Below, in pieces: positions 1-8,880 of a stretch of 64,000 bases of DNA (position 1 is its first letter; the number at the start of each line of letters is the position of its first letter). Source of the DNA: Kitasatospora phosalacinea (GTDB lineage: Bacteria; Actinomycetota; Actinomycetes; Streptomycetales; Streptomycetaceae); assembly GCF_030268885.1 (NCBI RefSeq), contig NZ_BSSA01000017.1, forward strand, positions 116,339 to 180,338, in the 5' to 3' direction. The notes beneath the pieces were generated by a model, which did no database searches, had not been told where the DNA came from, and saw only the letters and a list, made by a program, of their open reading frames with translations. The translations under genes and the position numbers were made by a program.

Positions 1-3
1 CTT

Positions 4-110
4 CTGGTGGGGGGAGTGAGGGCCGCCGCGCTTGCGCGCGGGCGAGTGGAGGGGAGCGCTTCGAGTCCCCTGGTGGGGGAGTGGGGGTGCCGCGCTTGCG
101 CGCGTGGGCG
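4..110. repeat. Imperfect direct repeat, two copies, 66-bp period
   Basis: Positions 4-44 and 70-110 are near-identical 41-bp copies (CTGGTGGGGG..., ending CGCTTGCGCGCG(T)GGGCG). The rest of 1-321 is G-rich on this strand with no convincing reading frame on either strand. I see no gene in the first 321 bases. Confidence 0.6.
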
Positions 111-321
111 GGGTGAACGGGGAGCGTCCCGGGCCCCAGCCCCCCGGGCCCTCGGTCCGAGCCCTCGGGCTCCCGGCGCGGCGAGTGGGGCGCGCGTGTC
201 GCGCTGGCCTGCACGTGGGGCGGGCGCGGACAGCGGTGGCGCTGACCGGCGTTGCTGGGTGCCGCTGGGCGTCGCCGGGGCCGCGCGGGTCTGCTGTCGC
301 TCCGGGCCCGGGCGGCGGCTG

Positions 322-921
322 TCACCTGCCGCGGGCGGCGACCACGGCTGCGCCGCTGCCCAGGGCGGTGCAGAGCGGGGCGTAGAGGCGGCGGTCGAGG
401 CGGACGAAGCGGGGGCTGCGGTCGGTGAGGAGTCGGGGGCCGACCAGGCCGCGGGCCAGCAGGACGGTCGCCACTCCGGCGGTGCCCGCCGTCCGGAGCC
501 AGCGGGGGCCGGTGGCGGGGAGGGCCCCGCCGCGGGCGGCGACCAGGTAGGCGCCGGTGCCGAGCAGCCCCGCGACCCCCAGGCAGGCCGCGGCGGAGGG
601 CAGCCGCTCGGGGGTGGTGCCGACCACCAGCTCGGCGAACTCGGCGCGGCTGCGGCACGGCCACGGCGTGCGCGCCCACAGCGCGTGCAGCCCGCCGATC
701 GCCGCGAGCGTGCCCGCCACCGCGACCGCGGTGGTCCGCACCCCGCGCCCGGCCGCCGTCGCGCCCGGTCCCGCGTCCACGGCCTCCTCCCCGGTCCCGT
801 CCCCAGCCCCGTCCCCAACCCCGTCCACAGCCACGTCCACCGCCACGTCCCCGCTCCCGTCCCGTCCCGGTTGCCCGCACCCGTCGCAGGCCGGCCGTCC
901 CGCACCCGTTCGCACCGTCAC
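322..921 (-). CDS. DUF3995-type small membrane protein
   Basis: About 199 aa. The first ~60 residues are a low-complexity Asp/Val/Gly-rich stretch (repeated VAVD, GDGAGDG), encoded by repeated CCGTCCC-type DNA. The last ~135 residues hold four hydrophobic segments around GTLAAIGGLHALWA, CLGVAGLLGTGAYLVAA, AGTAGVATVLLARGLVG and APLCTALGSGAAVVAA, with the conserved-looking CR-SRAEFAELVVG loop and RLDRRLYAPLC near the end. That matches my memory of the DUF3995 membrane family, whose function is unknown. The GTG at 921 was chosen because GGGAGGGG lies about 10 nt upstream. A later GTG start that removes the repetitive front is equally possible. It is divergent from the ribonuclease at 1021. Confidence 0.6.
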   Translation of the reverse strand: MTVRTGAGRPACDGCGQPGRDGSGDVAVDVAVDGVGDGAGDGTGEEAVDAGPGATAAGRGVRTTAVAVAGTLAAIGGLHALWARTPWPCRSRAEFAELVVGTTPERLPSAAACLGVAGLLGTGAYLVAARGGALPATGPRWLRTAGTAGVATVLLARGLVGPRLLTDRSPRFVRLDRRLYAPLCTALGSGAAVVAARGR

Positions 922-1008
922 GTGCTCGCCACCCCTCCCAAGGCCAATCCCCGTGCGCCACAACCGCCTTCGCGGCTGTTTCAGCGCGCCTTCCACGCTA
1001 CCGCCGCT

Positions 1009-1014
1009 TACGCT
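1009..1014 (+). promoter_or_regulatory. -10 box (TACGCT) for leaderless start at 1021
   Basis: TACGCT ends 6 nt before the ATG at 1021 and no Shine-Dalgarno sequence is present, which places the expected transcription start at the initiation codon. No good -35 is visible. Confidence 0.4.
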
Positions 1015-1020
1015 GCGACC

Positions 1021-2475
1021 ATGCCGCGCCGACACCTCAGCGTCCGGGCCGCCCAGACCGCCAGGATCAACACCGAGCTCGCCGACCTCAGGACCCGTCT
1101 GGAGATCCGCACCGACTGGTCGCCGGAGGTGCTCGCGGAGGCCGACCGGGCGGCCGCGCTGCCCCGGCTGCCGGAGTTCGACGCCACCGACCTGGACCTG
1201 TTCACCCTCGACCCGCCGGGTTCCCGGGACCTGGACCAGGCGATGCAGCTGTCCCGCCGCGGCACCGGCTACCGGGTGCACTACGCGATCGCCGACGTCG
1301 GCGCGTACGTCATCCCGGGCGGGGCGATCGACACCGAGGCCGGGCACCGGGTGCAGACGCTGTACTTCCCGGACGGGAACGTGCCGCTGCACCCGGCCCG
1401 GCTGTCCGAGGGCGCGGCCAGCCTGCTGCCCGGCGAGCTGCGGCCCGCCCTGCTCTGGCAGCTCGACCTGGACGCGGACGGCGCCCTCGTCCTGGCGGAC
1501 CTGCGCCGGGCCCGGGTCCGCTCCCGCCGCCGGCTCGACTACGCGGGCGTCCAGGGGCAGGTCGACGCGGGCACTGCCGACGAGCAGCTCGGCCTGCTCG
1601 CCGAGATCGGCGCCCTGCGCGAGGCGCAGGAGCAGCGGCGCGGCGGCGTCAGCCTGCCCGTCCCGGAGCAGGAGGTGACGGCCGAGGACGGCGGCTACCG
1701 GCTCGGTTACCGGGCGCCGCTGCCCGCCGAGGGCTGGAACGCGCAGGTCTCGCTGCTCACCGGCACGGCGGCCGCCGAGCTGATGCTGGACGCCGGGATC
1801 GGCCTGCTGCGCACCCTGCCCGCGGCCCCGGAGTCCGCGTACGCCCGGCTGCGCCGCACCGCCGTCGCGCTCGGCGTGGACTGGCCGGAGGGCCTGCCCT
1901 ACCCGGCGCTGATCCGTTCGCTGGACCCGAGCCGCACCGCCGACGCGGCCTTCCTCAACGAGTGCACCGGCCTGCTGCGCGGTGCGGGCTACCGCGCCTT
2001 CGACACCGCCCGCGGCACCGCCCCGCCCGCCGACCCGGTGCACGCGGCGCTGGCCGCCCCGTACGCGCACTGCACGGCGCCGCTGCGCCGGCTCGGCGAC
2101 CGGTACGCGCTGGAGGTCTGTGCGGCGGTGGCGGGCGGTACCGACGTGCCGGGCTGGGTGCGCGACGCGCTGCCGCTGGTGCCGGGGCTGATGGAGTCCG
2201 GCGACCGGCGGGCGCACGAGGTGGAGCGGGCCTGCGTGGACCTGGTGGAGACGGAGCTGCTGCGCGGGCGGGAGGGGGAGGAGTTCGAGGCGGTGGTGGT
2301 GGACGTGGACGAGCGCCGTCCCACCGTCGGGACGGTCCAGCTGCGCGATCCGGCGGTGGTCGCCAAGTGCGACGCGTCCGGGCGGCTGCCGCTGGGGCAG
2401 CGGGTGACCGTCCGGCTGACCCTGGCCGATCCGGCCAGCCGCACCGTCCGCTTCGCGCTGGCGGCGGACGGGTAG
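1021..2475 (+). CDS. RNB-domain ribonuclease (RNase II/R catalytic domain)
   Basis: 484 aa. The RNB catalytic core is recognisable from about residue 50: the acidic motif DPPGSRDLDQAM (64-75), then HYAIADVGAYV, LYFPDGNVPLHPARLSE, and the late stretch YAHCTAPLRRLGDRY. In RNase II-family enzymes the aspartates of the first motif bind the metal ions for 3'-to-5' hydrolysis of RNA. Here three of the four acidic positions are present (D64, D70, D72) and the fourth is Gln73. The protein is shorter than RNase R, without obvious N-terminal cold-shock domains, as in the short RNB proteins of actinobacteria. A short C-terminal segment (about residues 430-484) could be an S1-like barrel. It is divergent from the DUF3995 gene and codirectional with the efflux pump 85 nt downstream. 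Confidence 0.85.
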   Translation: MPRRHLSVRAAQTARINTELADLRTRLEIRTDWSPEVLAEADRAAALPRLPEFDATDLDLFTLDPPGSRDLDQAMQLSRRGTGYRVHYAIADVGAYVIPGGAIDTEAGHRVQTLYFPDGNVPLHPARLSEGAASLLPGELRPALLWQLDLDADGALVLADLRRARVRSRRRLDYAGVQGQVDAGTADEQLGLLAEIGALREAQEQRRGGVSLPVPEQEVTAEDGGYRLGYRAPLPAEGWNAQVSLLTGTAAAELMLDAGIGLLRTLPAAPESAYARLRRTAVALGVDWPEGLPYPALIRSLDPSRTADAAFLNECTGLLRGAGYRAFDTARGTAPPADPVHAALAAPYAHCTAPLRRLGDRYALEVCAAVAGGTDVPGWVRDALPLVPGLMESGDRRAHEVERACVDLVETELLRGREGEEFEAVVVDVDERRPTVGTVQLRDPAVVAKCDASGRLPLGQRVTVRLTLADPASRTVRFALAADG

Positions 2476-2560
2476 CCGCGGGGAACACCGGAGCACGGGG
2501 ACACCGGGGCCGGTCCGCGGGTCCCAGGAAGCGTTCACGAGCTGGTGGGATGATCGGACG

Positions 2561-4024
2561 ATGAGCCGACCGAGCACCGTGCCGGACCGTCGTCACAGGC
2601 TGCTGATCCTGGCCGTCTGCTGCCTCAGCCTGTTCATCGTCGGCCTGGACAACACCGTCGTGAACATCGCCCTGCCCGCGATCCAGCAGGACCTGGACGC
2701 CCCCGCCTCCGGCCTGCAGTGGGTCATCGACGCCTACACCCTGGTGCTGGCCTCGCTGCTGATGCTCTCCGGTTCGGTGGCCGACCGGATCGGCCGCAAG
2801 CGGGTGTTCATGACCGGGCTGGTGCTGTTCGCGCTCGGCTCGCTGCTGTGCAGCCTCGCGCCCGGGCTCGGCTGGCTGATCGGCTTCCGGGCGGTGCAGG
2901 CGGTCGGCGGGTCGATGATGAACCCGGTGGCGATGTCGATCATCACCAACACCTTCACCGACCCCGCGGAACGGGCCCGGGCGATCGGCGTCTGGGGCGG
3001 CGTGATCGGCATCAGCATGGCGCTCGGCCCGCTGATCGGCGGCTTCCTGGTGGACACCGCGGGCTGGCCGTCGATCTTCCTGATCAACGTGCCGGTCGGA
3101 CTGCTCGCCTGCCTGCTGACCTTCCGCCACGTGCCGGAGTCCCGGGCGCCCCGGGCCCGCCGCCTCGACCCGGTCGGGCAGGTGCTGATGGTGGTGCTGC
3201 TGGGCTGCGGCACCGCCGCGATCATCGAGGGCCCCGGCCACGGCTGGACCTCGCCCGGCATCCTCGCCCTGGCCGCGCTCGCGGTCGGCGCGCTGGTCGC
3301 CTTCCCGCTCTGGGAGCGTCGGGTCGCCGACCCGCTGGTCGACCCCCGGTTCTTCCGCAGCGCCCCGTTCACCGGCGCCACCGTCACCGCGGTGTGCGCG
3401 TTCGCGGCGCTCGGCGGCTTCCTCTTCCTCAACACCCTCTACCTGCAGGACGTCCGCCACTACAGCCCCGTGGTGGCGGGCCTGTGGACGCTCCCGATGG
3501 CCGGGCTCACCCTGGTCGCCGCCCCGCTCTCCGGCCGGATCGTGGCCGGTCGCGGCCCGCGCCTGCCGCTGCTGGTGGCCGGGGCGGCGATCGCCGCCAG
3601 CGGACTGCTGCTGACCCGGCTCGCCGAGGACTCCTCCGGGCTCCTGCTGCTGCCCGCGTACGCCCTGTTCGGCGTCGGCTTCGGCCTGGTCAACGCCCCG
3701 ATCACCAACTCCGCGGTCTCCGGGATGCCGCTGGCCCAGGCCGGGGTGGCCGCCGCGGTCGCCTCGACCAGCCGCCAGGTCGGCCAGTCGCTCGGCGTCG
3801 CCGTGATCGGCACCGTGGTCACCAGCGCGGTCGCCTCGGCGGGCGGCTTCACCCCCGCCACCCACGCGGGCTGGTGGATCGTCACCGGCCTCGGCCTGAC
3901 CGTCCTGCTGCTCGGCCTGCTCACCACCACCCCCTGGGCGGCCGGCACCGCCGCCCGGGTCGCCGCCCGCTTCGACCGGCCCGCGGGCACCCCGCGGAGG
4001 GACGCCGCCGGGCGCGCCCGCTGA
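2561..4024 (+). CDS. MFS drug efflux transporter, DHA2 (14-TM) type
   Basis: 487 aa integral membrane protein. The N-terminal LFIVGLDNTVVNIALPAIQQDL and WVIDAYTLVLASLLMLSGSVADRIGRKRVF are the hallmark first two helices and loop A motif of DHA2 proton-coupled drug antiporters (EmrB/QacA type), followed by the motif C-like GGVIGISMALGPLIGGFLVD. About 14 hydrophobic helices can be traced. The substrate cannot be inferred. The ATG at 2561 has a GATGAT box 6 nt upstream and only a weak GGTGGGA, so a leaderless message is possible. No dedicated regulator is adjacent. It is followed by the RNase P RNA gene. Confidence 0.9.
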   Translation: MSRPSTVPDRRHRLLILAVCCLSLFIVGLDNTVVNIALPAIQQDLDAPASGLQWVIDAYTLVLASLLMLSGSVADRIGRKRVFMTGLVLFALGSLLCSLAPGLGWLIGFRAVQAVGGSMMNPVAMSIITNTFTDPAERARAIGVWGGVIGISMALGPLIGGFLVDTAGWPSIFLINVPVGLLACLLTFRHVPESRAPRARRLDPVGQVLMVVLLGCGTAAIIEGPGHGWTSPGILALAALAVGALVAFPLWERRVADPLVDPRFFRSAPFTGATVTAVCAFAALGGFLFLNTLYLQDVRHYSPVVAGLWTLPMAGLTLVAAPLSGRIVAGRGPRLPLLVAGAAIAASGLLLTRLAEDSSGLLLLPAYALFGVGFGLVNAPITNSAVSGMPLAQAGVAAAVASTSRQVGQSLGVAVIGTVVTSAVASAGGFTPATHAGWWIVTGLGLTVLLLGLLTTTPWAAGTAARVAARFDRPAGTPRRDAAGRAR

Positions 4025-4102
4025 CCGTCCCGCCGCGGGCACCCGCGCACCCCGCGGTGCGGGGGCGTGCCGCGGAGCGGCTACGATGGCCAGTACGGCG
4101 GA

Positions 4103-4502
4103 CGAGCCGGCCGGGCGGTCGCGTCGGGTCCCTTCGGGGCCCGCCGAGGAACGTCCGGGCTCCACAGAGCAGGGTGGTGGGTAACGCCCACCCGGGGTGA
4201 CCCGCGGGACAGTGCCACAGAAAGCAGACCGCCTGCCGCTCCGGCGGCAGGTAAGGGTGAAACGGTGGTGTAAGAGACCACCAGCGACCGAGGTGACTCG
4301 GCCGGCTCGGTAAACCCCACTCGGAGCAAGGTCAAGATCGGTGCCTCCGGGCACCGTGCGCGGGTGTTCGAGGGCTGCTCGCCCGAGCTCGCGGGTAGAC
4401 CGCACGAGGCTGTCGGCAACGGCAGCCCTAGATGGATGGCCGCCTCCCCGGCCCGCGCGAGCGGCCCGGGAGACAGAACCCGGCGTACAGGCCGACTCGT
4501 CC
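4103..4502 (+). ncRNA. rnpB: RNase P RNA (M1 RNA, bacterial class A)
   Basis: Catalytic RNA that removes 5' leaders from tRNA precursors. The conserved core is plain: GAGGAACGTCCGGGCTCC (4145 region), CACAGAGCAGGGTGGTGGG, GGGACAGTGCCACAGAAA and CAGACCGCC near the 5' part, GGTAAGGGTGAAACGGTG in the middle, and GATGGATGGCCGCC with CAGAACCCGGCGTACAGG at the 3' part. The 5' end (CGAGCCGG) and 3' end (CCGACTCGTCC) pair to close P1/P2. Length is about 400 nt, normal for actinobacteria. The ends are placed by homology memory and may be off by a few bases. Short reading frames inside it are not genes. Confidence 0.95.
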
Positions 4503-4518
4503 GCCGGCCTCCGGCTCA

Positions 4519-4552
4519 GGGGCCCGGCCGCGCAGCAGCGCGGCCGGGCCCC
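4519..4552 (+). terminator. Rho-independent-type hairpin after rnpB
   Basis: Perfect 14-bp stem GGGGCCCGGCCGCG / CGCGGCCGGGCCCC with a 6-nt loop CAGCAG, 16 nt past the RNA end. There is no T-run, as is usual in streptomycetes. It may also serve the convergent transporter operon ending at 4617. Confidence 0.8.
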
Positions 4553-4616
4553 TCGGCGTTCGGCCCCGCGGTTGGTGGGCCCGCGGCGGGCGGGCGGCCC
4601 GGGCGGGGAGCGGAGG

Positions 4617-6008
4617 TCAGCCGACCGCGGAGTTGTAGGCGTCGATGGCGGGCTGGAGCTCCTTCGCGGCGTCGGCCAGGGCCTGCTGGGCGCTCTTGGC
4701 GCCGGAGACGGTCTGCTCGACGGCGGTCTCCACGCCCTTGCGGGCCTGCGGCATGACGCCGAGCAGGCAGCCCGCGGTGGCGGGGGTGGGCTTGGTGGCG
4801 GCCATCTGGTCGATGGCGGTCTTGAACTGCGGGTACTTGGCGACCCACTGCTGGTCGGCGGCGACGTCCAGGGCCTTGGTGTTGACGGGGAAGTAGCCGG
4901 TGCCGGTGTGCCAGGCGGCCTGCTGGTCGGGGGCGGTGAGGAACTTCTCGAGCTCCCAGGCGGCGCGCTGCTGGGCGGCGGAGTGGCCGGGGCCGGAGAT
5001 CCACAGGGAGGCGCCGCCGATGACCGGGCCGCCCTGGTCGCCGGCCGCGGTCCTCGGGAACGGGGCGGTGCCGACGGTGAACTTGGCGGCCTCGGTGTAG
5101 CCGCGCAGCACGCCGGTGGACTCCAGGTGCATGGCGACCGTGCCGGCCTTGAAGGCGGCCTGGGCGTCGGTGGTCTGCCAGCCGGTGTTGGCCGCGTAGC
5201 CGCCCTTGACCAGGTCGGCCCACCACTGGACGATCTCGGCGCCCTTGGCGGAGTCGAAGGCCACCTTGGACGCCTTGCCGGTGCGGCCGTTGTCGGCGTC
5301 GCAGTAGAGCGAGCCGGACTCGGCCAGCAGCTCCTCGACGAACCAGCCGTAGACCGCCGCGCCGAAGCCGTACCTGACGGTCTGTCCGCTGCCGTCCTTC
5401 TTGGTCAGCTTCCGGGCCAGGTCGCCGAGTTCGGCCAGCGTGGCGGGCGGCTTCGCCGGGTCGAGCCCGGCCTCCGCGAAGGCGTCGGTGTTCAGGTAGA
5501 GCAGCGGCACCGAGGAGTTGAACGGCATCGAGGCGAGCCTGCCGCCGACCGAGTAGTAGTTGCGGATGTTGGGCTGCAGGTCGTCCAGCGGGTAGCCGTC
5601 CCGGTCGGCGAAGGCCTGGGCGGGGACGGTCTGACCGGAGTCGATCATGAAGCGGGTGCCGATGTCGTAGACCTGCACCAGCGCCGGGGTGGCCTTCTGC
5701 TGCACGGACGCCTTGTACTTGGCGACCAGGTCGTCGTAGCTGCCCTGGAAGACCGGCTTGACCTCGATCTTCCCCCGGTGCGCGGCGTTGAACGCGTCGA
5801 CCAGGGCGGTCAGCGCCTCGGCGTTCTTGCCCGTCATCGAGTGCCAGAACTCGACGGTGGTCACCCCGGACGCCTGGTCGAGGGCGGAGGCGGCGGGCGC
5901 GGCGGCGTCGGAGCCGGAACCGCCGGAACCGGAGCCGCCGGAACTGCAGGCCGTCAGGGCCAGGCCGGACACCAGCAGGGCGGCGAGCGCGCGGGCACTC
6001 TTCTTCAC
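4617..6008 (-). CDS. Sugar ABC transporter substrate-binding lipoprotein (UgpB/MalE type)
   Basis: 463 aa. The start GTG at 6008 begins a lipoprotein signal KKSARALAALLVSGLALTAC with lipobox LTAC (Cys near residue 20), so the mature protein is anchored outside the membrane. The body is a family 1 solute-binding protein: VEFWHSMTGKNAEALTALVDAF near the front, YDDLVAKYKAS, PALVQVYDIGTRFMIDSG, and the late LEKFLTAPDQQAAWHTGTGYFPVNTKAL, a pattern best known from UgpB (glycerol-3-phosphate binding) and related sugar binders. It is the last gene of a three-gene operon with the two permeases upstream (66-nt gap). No ATPase is in the window. In Streptomyces such importers usually share the multitask ATPase MsiK. 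The ligand is not determinable from sequence alone. Confidence 0.88.
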   Translation of the reverse strand: MKKSARALAALLVSGLALTACSSGGSGSGGSGSDAAAPAASALDQASGVTTVEFWHSMTGKNAEALTALVDAFNAAHRGKIEVKPVFQGSYDDLVAKYKASVQQKATPALVQVYDIGTRFMIDSGQTVPAQAFADRDGYPLDDLQPNIRNYYSVGGRLASMPFNSSVPLLYLNTDAFAEAGLDPAKPPATLAELGDLARKLTKKDGSGQTVRYGFGAAVYGWFVEELLAESGSLYCDADNGRTGKASKVAFDSAKGAEIVQWWADLVKGGYAANTGWQTTDAQAAFKAGTVAMHLESTGVLRGYTEAAKFTVGTAPFPRTAAGDQGGPVIGGASLWISGPGHSAAQQRAAWELEKFLTAPDQQAAWHTGTGYFPVNTKALDVAADQQWVAKYPQFKTAIDQMAATKPTPATAGCLLGVMPQARKGVETAVEQTVSGAKSAQQALADAAKELQPAIDAYNSAVG

Positions 6009-6073
6009 GGGTCTTCTCTCTTCTACGAGGGTGGGTGCCGGAGAGTCGAGCGGGAGCGGGAGGCGACGGGACG

Positions 6074-6961
6074 TCAGCGGACGGCGCCGGTGGTCAGGCC
6101 GCGGACGAGGAAGCGCTGGCCGAACAGCACCAGCGCCAGCGTGGGCAGCAGCGACAGCACCACGCCGGCCAGGATCAGGCCGGGGTCGGCCATCTCGGAG
6201 TCGCGCAGCGTGGACAGGCCGATCTGCAGGGTCTGCATCTCGGCGGTGCGGGTGATGATCAGCGGCCAGAAGTACTGGTTCCAGGCGGACAGGAACACGT
6301 ACACGGCGAGCGCGGCCAGCGTCGGGCGGCTCAGCGGCACCAGGATCCGCCACAGGAACCGCCAGTGCCCGGCCCCGTCGATCCGGGCGGCGTCCCGCAG
6401 TTCGGCCGGGAACTGCCGGAACGACTGCCGCAGCAGGAACGTCCCGAAGGCGGAGGCCAGGAAGGGCAGCACCAGCCCGAAGTACGTGTTGCCCAGCCCC
6501 CAGCCGGACAGCGTCAGGTAGTTGGGGACGACCACGGCCTCCCACGGCACCATCAGGGTGGCCAGGAACGCCCCGAACACCACCCGGCGGGCCCGCACCG
6601 GCAGGAAGACGAAGGCGTACGCGGCCAGCACCGAGGTGAGCAGTTGGGCCGCGGTGACCGCGCCCGCCACCAGCACCGAGTTGGCGTACTGGCGGGCCAG
6701 CGGCACCGCGTGCACGGCGCCGGAGAAGTTCCGCCCGGTGAGCGAGTGCGGCACCAGGGCGGGCGGGTAGGAGGCGATCTCGTCCGGGCGCATGAACGCA
6801 CCGGCGAACACGTAGTAGACCGGGAACAGCACCGTCAGCGCGGCCCCGAGCAGGAGCAGGTGCACCAGCGAGCGGCCCAGCAGCGTGCGCGGGCGGGGGC
6901 GGCGGCGCCGGGCGGGGCGGGCCGGGGCGGGCGCGGTGGGCCCGGTGAGGGTGGCGGTCAC
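6074..6961 (-). CDS. Sugar ABC transporter permease, MalG/UgpE type
   Basis: 295 aa inner-membrane permease with six hydrophobic segments and the cytoplasmic EAA loop as DAARIDGAGHWRFLWRILVPLSRP, which contacts the ATPase. The N-terminus is a Pro/Arg-rich cytoplasmic tail. The GTG start at 6961 overlaps the stop of the upstream permease gene by four bases (GTGA), so the two are translationally coupled. It follows the MalF-type partner and precedes the binding-protein gene, the standard order for importers of oligosaccharides or glycerol phosphates. Confidence 0.9.
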   Translation of the reverse strand: MTATLTGPTAPAPARPARRRRPRPRTLLGRSLVHLLLLGAALTVLFPVYYVFAGAFMRPDEIASYPPALVPHSLTGRNFSGAVHAVPLARQYANSVLVAGAVTAAQLLTSVLAAYAFVFLPVRARRVVFGAFLATLMVPWEAVVVPNYLTLSGWGLGNTYFGLVLPFLASAFGTFLLRQSFRQFPAELRDAARIDGAGHWRFLWRILVPLSRPTLAALAVYVFLSAWNQYFWPLIITRTAEMQTLQIGLSTLRDSEMADPGLILAGVVLSLLPTLALVLFGQRFLVRGLTTGAVR

Positions 6962-7869
6962 GCGTAGTGCACCTTCCGTTCCAGGACGCCGAACTGGAGG
7001 GCGGTGCAGGCCAGGACGACGACCAGCAGCACCACGGCCTGGGCGCTGGCGGTGCCGAAGTCGCTGGAGCCGTAGGCGAACGCCTTCTGGTAGACGGAGT
7101 AGACCAGGGTGCGGGTGGCGCCGTCCGGGCCGCCCCGGGTGAGGACGTGGATCTGGCCGAAGCTCTGCAGCGCGTTCACGGTGGAGACCACGACCAGGAA
7201 GAACAGGCTGGGGCCGAGCAGCGGCACCGTCACCGAGCGGGCCAGCCGCAGCCCCGAGGCGCCGTCCAGCCGGGCGGCCTCGGTGATCTCGTCGGGGATC
7301 GAGCCGATGCCCGCGGACAGCACCAGCACGTTGTAGCCGAGGTTCATCCAGACCGTGGCCGCGGCGACCGAGAGCAGCGCGTACCGGGAGTCGGTGAGCC
7401 AGCCGACCGGGCCCAGGTGGAGCCGGGAGAGCAGGCCGTTGAGCACCCCGCTGGCCGGGTTGTAGAAGACCGAGAAGACCACCGAGGCGCTGGCCACCGA
7501 GAAGGCGAACGGCAGGGCGAAGGCCGAGCGCAGCAGTCGGACGCCGCGGATCCGGTTCTCCAGCAGCAGCACCAGAGCCAGCGCGCCGAGCACCCCGGGC
7601 ACGACGGTGAACAGCACGAACAGCGCGGTGGTGAGCAGGGTGTCGCGGAACTCGGCGGAGGCCAGCAGGTCGGCGTAGTGCTTCCAGCCGACGTACCGCG
7701 AGGGCGCGCCGAACAGGTCGTTGGCGTGCGCGCTGAGGTAGAGGGTGCGCCCGAGCGGATAGGCGACGAACAGGACGAGGACGACGACGGAGGGCAGCAG
7801 GAAGGCCCAGGCGAGCCCGTGCTCCCCGAGGCGGCGCGGGCGCGCCGCCGGGGGTGGTGCGGTCGGCAT
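6958..7869 (-). CDS. Sugar ABC transporter permease, MalF/UgpA type
   Basis: 303 aa, first gene of the importer operon. Six membrane segments begin with LAWAFLLPSVVVLVLFVAYPL. The EAA loop is EAARLDGASGLRLARSVTVPLLGPS. The start ATG at 7869 has a GGCGGA-like ribosome site. The upstream 90 bases carry a TATGGC box and the partial inverted repeat CGGT-n9-ACCG, which could be an operator for an unlinked LacI-type regulator. This is weak. The operon has no regulator or ATPase of its own in this window. Confidence 0.9.
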   Translation of the reverse strand: MPTAPPPAARPRRLGEHGLAWAFLLPSVVVLVLFVAYPLGRTLYLSAHANDLFGAPSRYVGWKHYADLLASAEFRDTLLTTALFVLFTVVPGVLGALALVLLLENRIRGVRLLRSAFALPFAFSVASASVVFSVFYNPASGVLNGLLSRLHLGPVGWLTDSRYALLSVAAATVWMNLGYNVLVLSAGIGSIPDEITEAARLDGASGLRLARSVTVPLLGPSLFFLVVVSTVNALQSFGQIHVLTRGGPDGATRTLVYSVYQKAFAYGSSDFGTASAQAVVLLVVVLACTALQFGVLERKVHYA

Positions 7870-7962
7870 GGTGCGCGTCCGCCTTTCGTGACGTCGGTTC
7901 CGGCCATACCGTGTCGCGCCCGAACGACGGGCCGGCGAGGGTGGGGTGAGCGGCGGGTGGCG

Positions 7963-7990
7963 CCTTTCTTACGCGTTCGCGTCAGAAAGG
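7963..7990. terminator. Hairpin between the response regulator and importer operons
   Basis: CCTTTCTtACGCG-TT-CGCGTcAGAAAGG forms a 13-bp stem with one mismatch and a 2-nt apical loop. On the minus strand it lies after the response-regulator stop (8142) and before the importer promoter, so it probably ends the kinase/regulator message. Confidence 0.6.
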
Positions 7991-8141
7991 AGGGGCCTCG
8001 TGTGGCTACCCCACTTCCGCCCCTCCTGCACCTCCCGGGAACCGGTCGTTCGTCAGGTCCGGTACGCAGCAGGCCCGTTGGGTCGGGGTGGACGGTGTCC
8101 GAAGCTGTGCGGTCGCCGGGGAACGCGCGTCGGCGGGGGTT

Positions 8142-8771
8142 TCAGCGCAGCAGGCGGCGCTCCTTGGCGATGGCGACCGCGCCGGAGCGGGTGTCCACGC
8201 CGAGCTTGGCGTAGATCCGGCCGAGGTGGGTCTTCACCGTGGCCTCGCTGATGAACAGGGCCCGGGCGATCTCCTTGTTGCCGAGGCCCTGGCCGAGCTG
8301 GTCGAGGATGTCCTGTTCGCGGTCGGTGAGGTGGGGGAGCGGGGAGCGCATCTGGGCCATCACCCGGGACGCGACCGGCGGGGACAGCGCGGGACGGCCC
8401 GCCGCGGCGGCGCGGATGGCGGCGAACAGCTCCTCCGGCTTCTCGGCCTTCAGCAGGTAGCCGGTGGCACCCGCGTTGATCGCCCGGCTGATGTCGGTGT
8501 CGGTGTCGAAGGTGGTCAGCACCAGGACGTGGCTCGCGCCCGGCCCGGCGAGGATCCGCCGGGTGGCCTCCACCCCGTCGATGCCCTCGCCGAGCTGGAG
8601 GTCCATCAGGACCACGTCCGGCCGCAGGGCGGCGGTCAGCGACACGGCCTCCTCCCCGGTGCTGGCCTCGCCGACCACCTCGATCGCCGGGTCGCTGGAC
8701 AGCAGGGCCAGCAGCCCGGCCCGGACCATGGCGTGGTCGTCGCAGATGACCAGCCGGACGGTGTCGTTCAT
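8142..8771 (-). CDS. senR: NarL/LuxR-family response regulator, SenR-like
   Basis: 209 aa. The receiver domain (about 1-120) starts VRLVICDDHAMVRAGL with acidic pair D11/D12, phospho-acceptor Asp57 in VVLMDLQLG, Thr in VLTTF and Lys in LLKAE. A LuxR-type HTH follows (about 145-205) with LTDREQDILDQLGQGLGNKEIA and ATVKTHLGRIYAKLGV. It lies 109 nt after the kinase gene on the same strand, and both are divergent from an HbpS-like secreted protein. This is the arrangement of the SenS-SenR two-component pair and HbpS described in Streptomyces reticuli, where SenR controls hbpS and an iron/haem-linked catalase-peroxidase locus. The symbol rests on synteny and family, so it is an inference. Confidence 0.8.
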   Translation of the reverse strand: MNDTVRLVICDDHAMVRAGLLALLSSDPAIEVVGEASTGEEAVSLTAALRPDVVLMDLQLGEGIDGVEATRRILAGPGASHVLVLTTFDTDTDISRAINAGATGYLLKAEKPEELFAAIRAAAAGRPALSPPVASRVMAQMRSPLPHLTDREQDILDQLGQGLGNKEIARALFISEATVKTHLGRIYAKLGVDTRSGAVAIAKERRLLR

Positions 8772-8880
8772 GAACCGCTCCTCTCGTGTCGCCGCCGTCG
8801 GCCGACGCTACCGGCGCCCGGGCGGACCCGGCGGCGCGCCGCCCCGGGGCGCACCGGCCGGCGGCGCACCGGCCCGCGGC

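Noticed and set aside
4341..4756. Reading frames inside the RNase P RNA
   Set aside because: They overlap the conserved P RNA core and have no protein signature.
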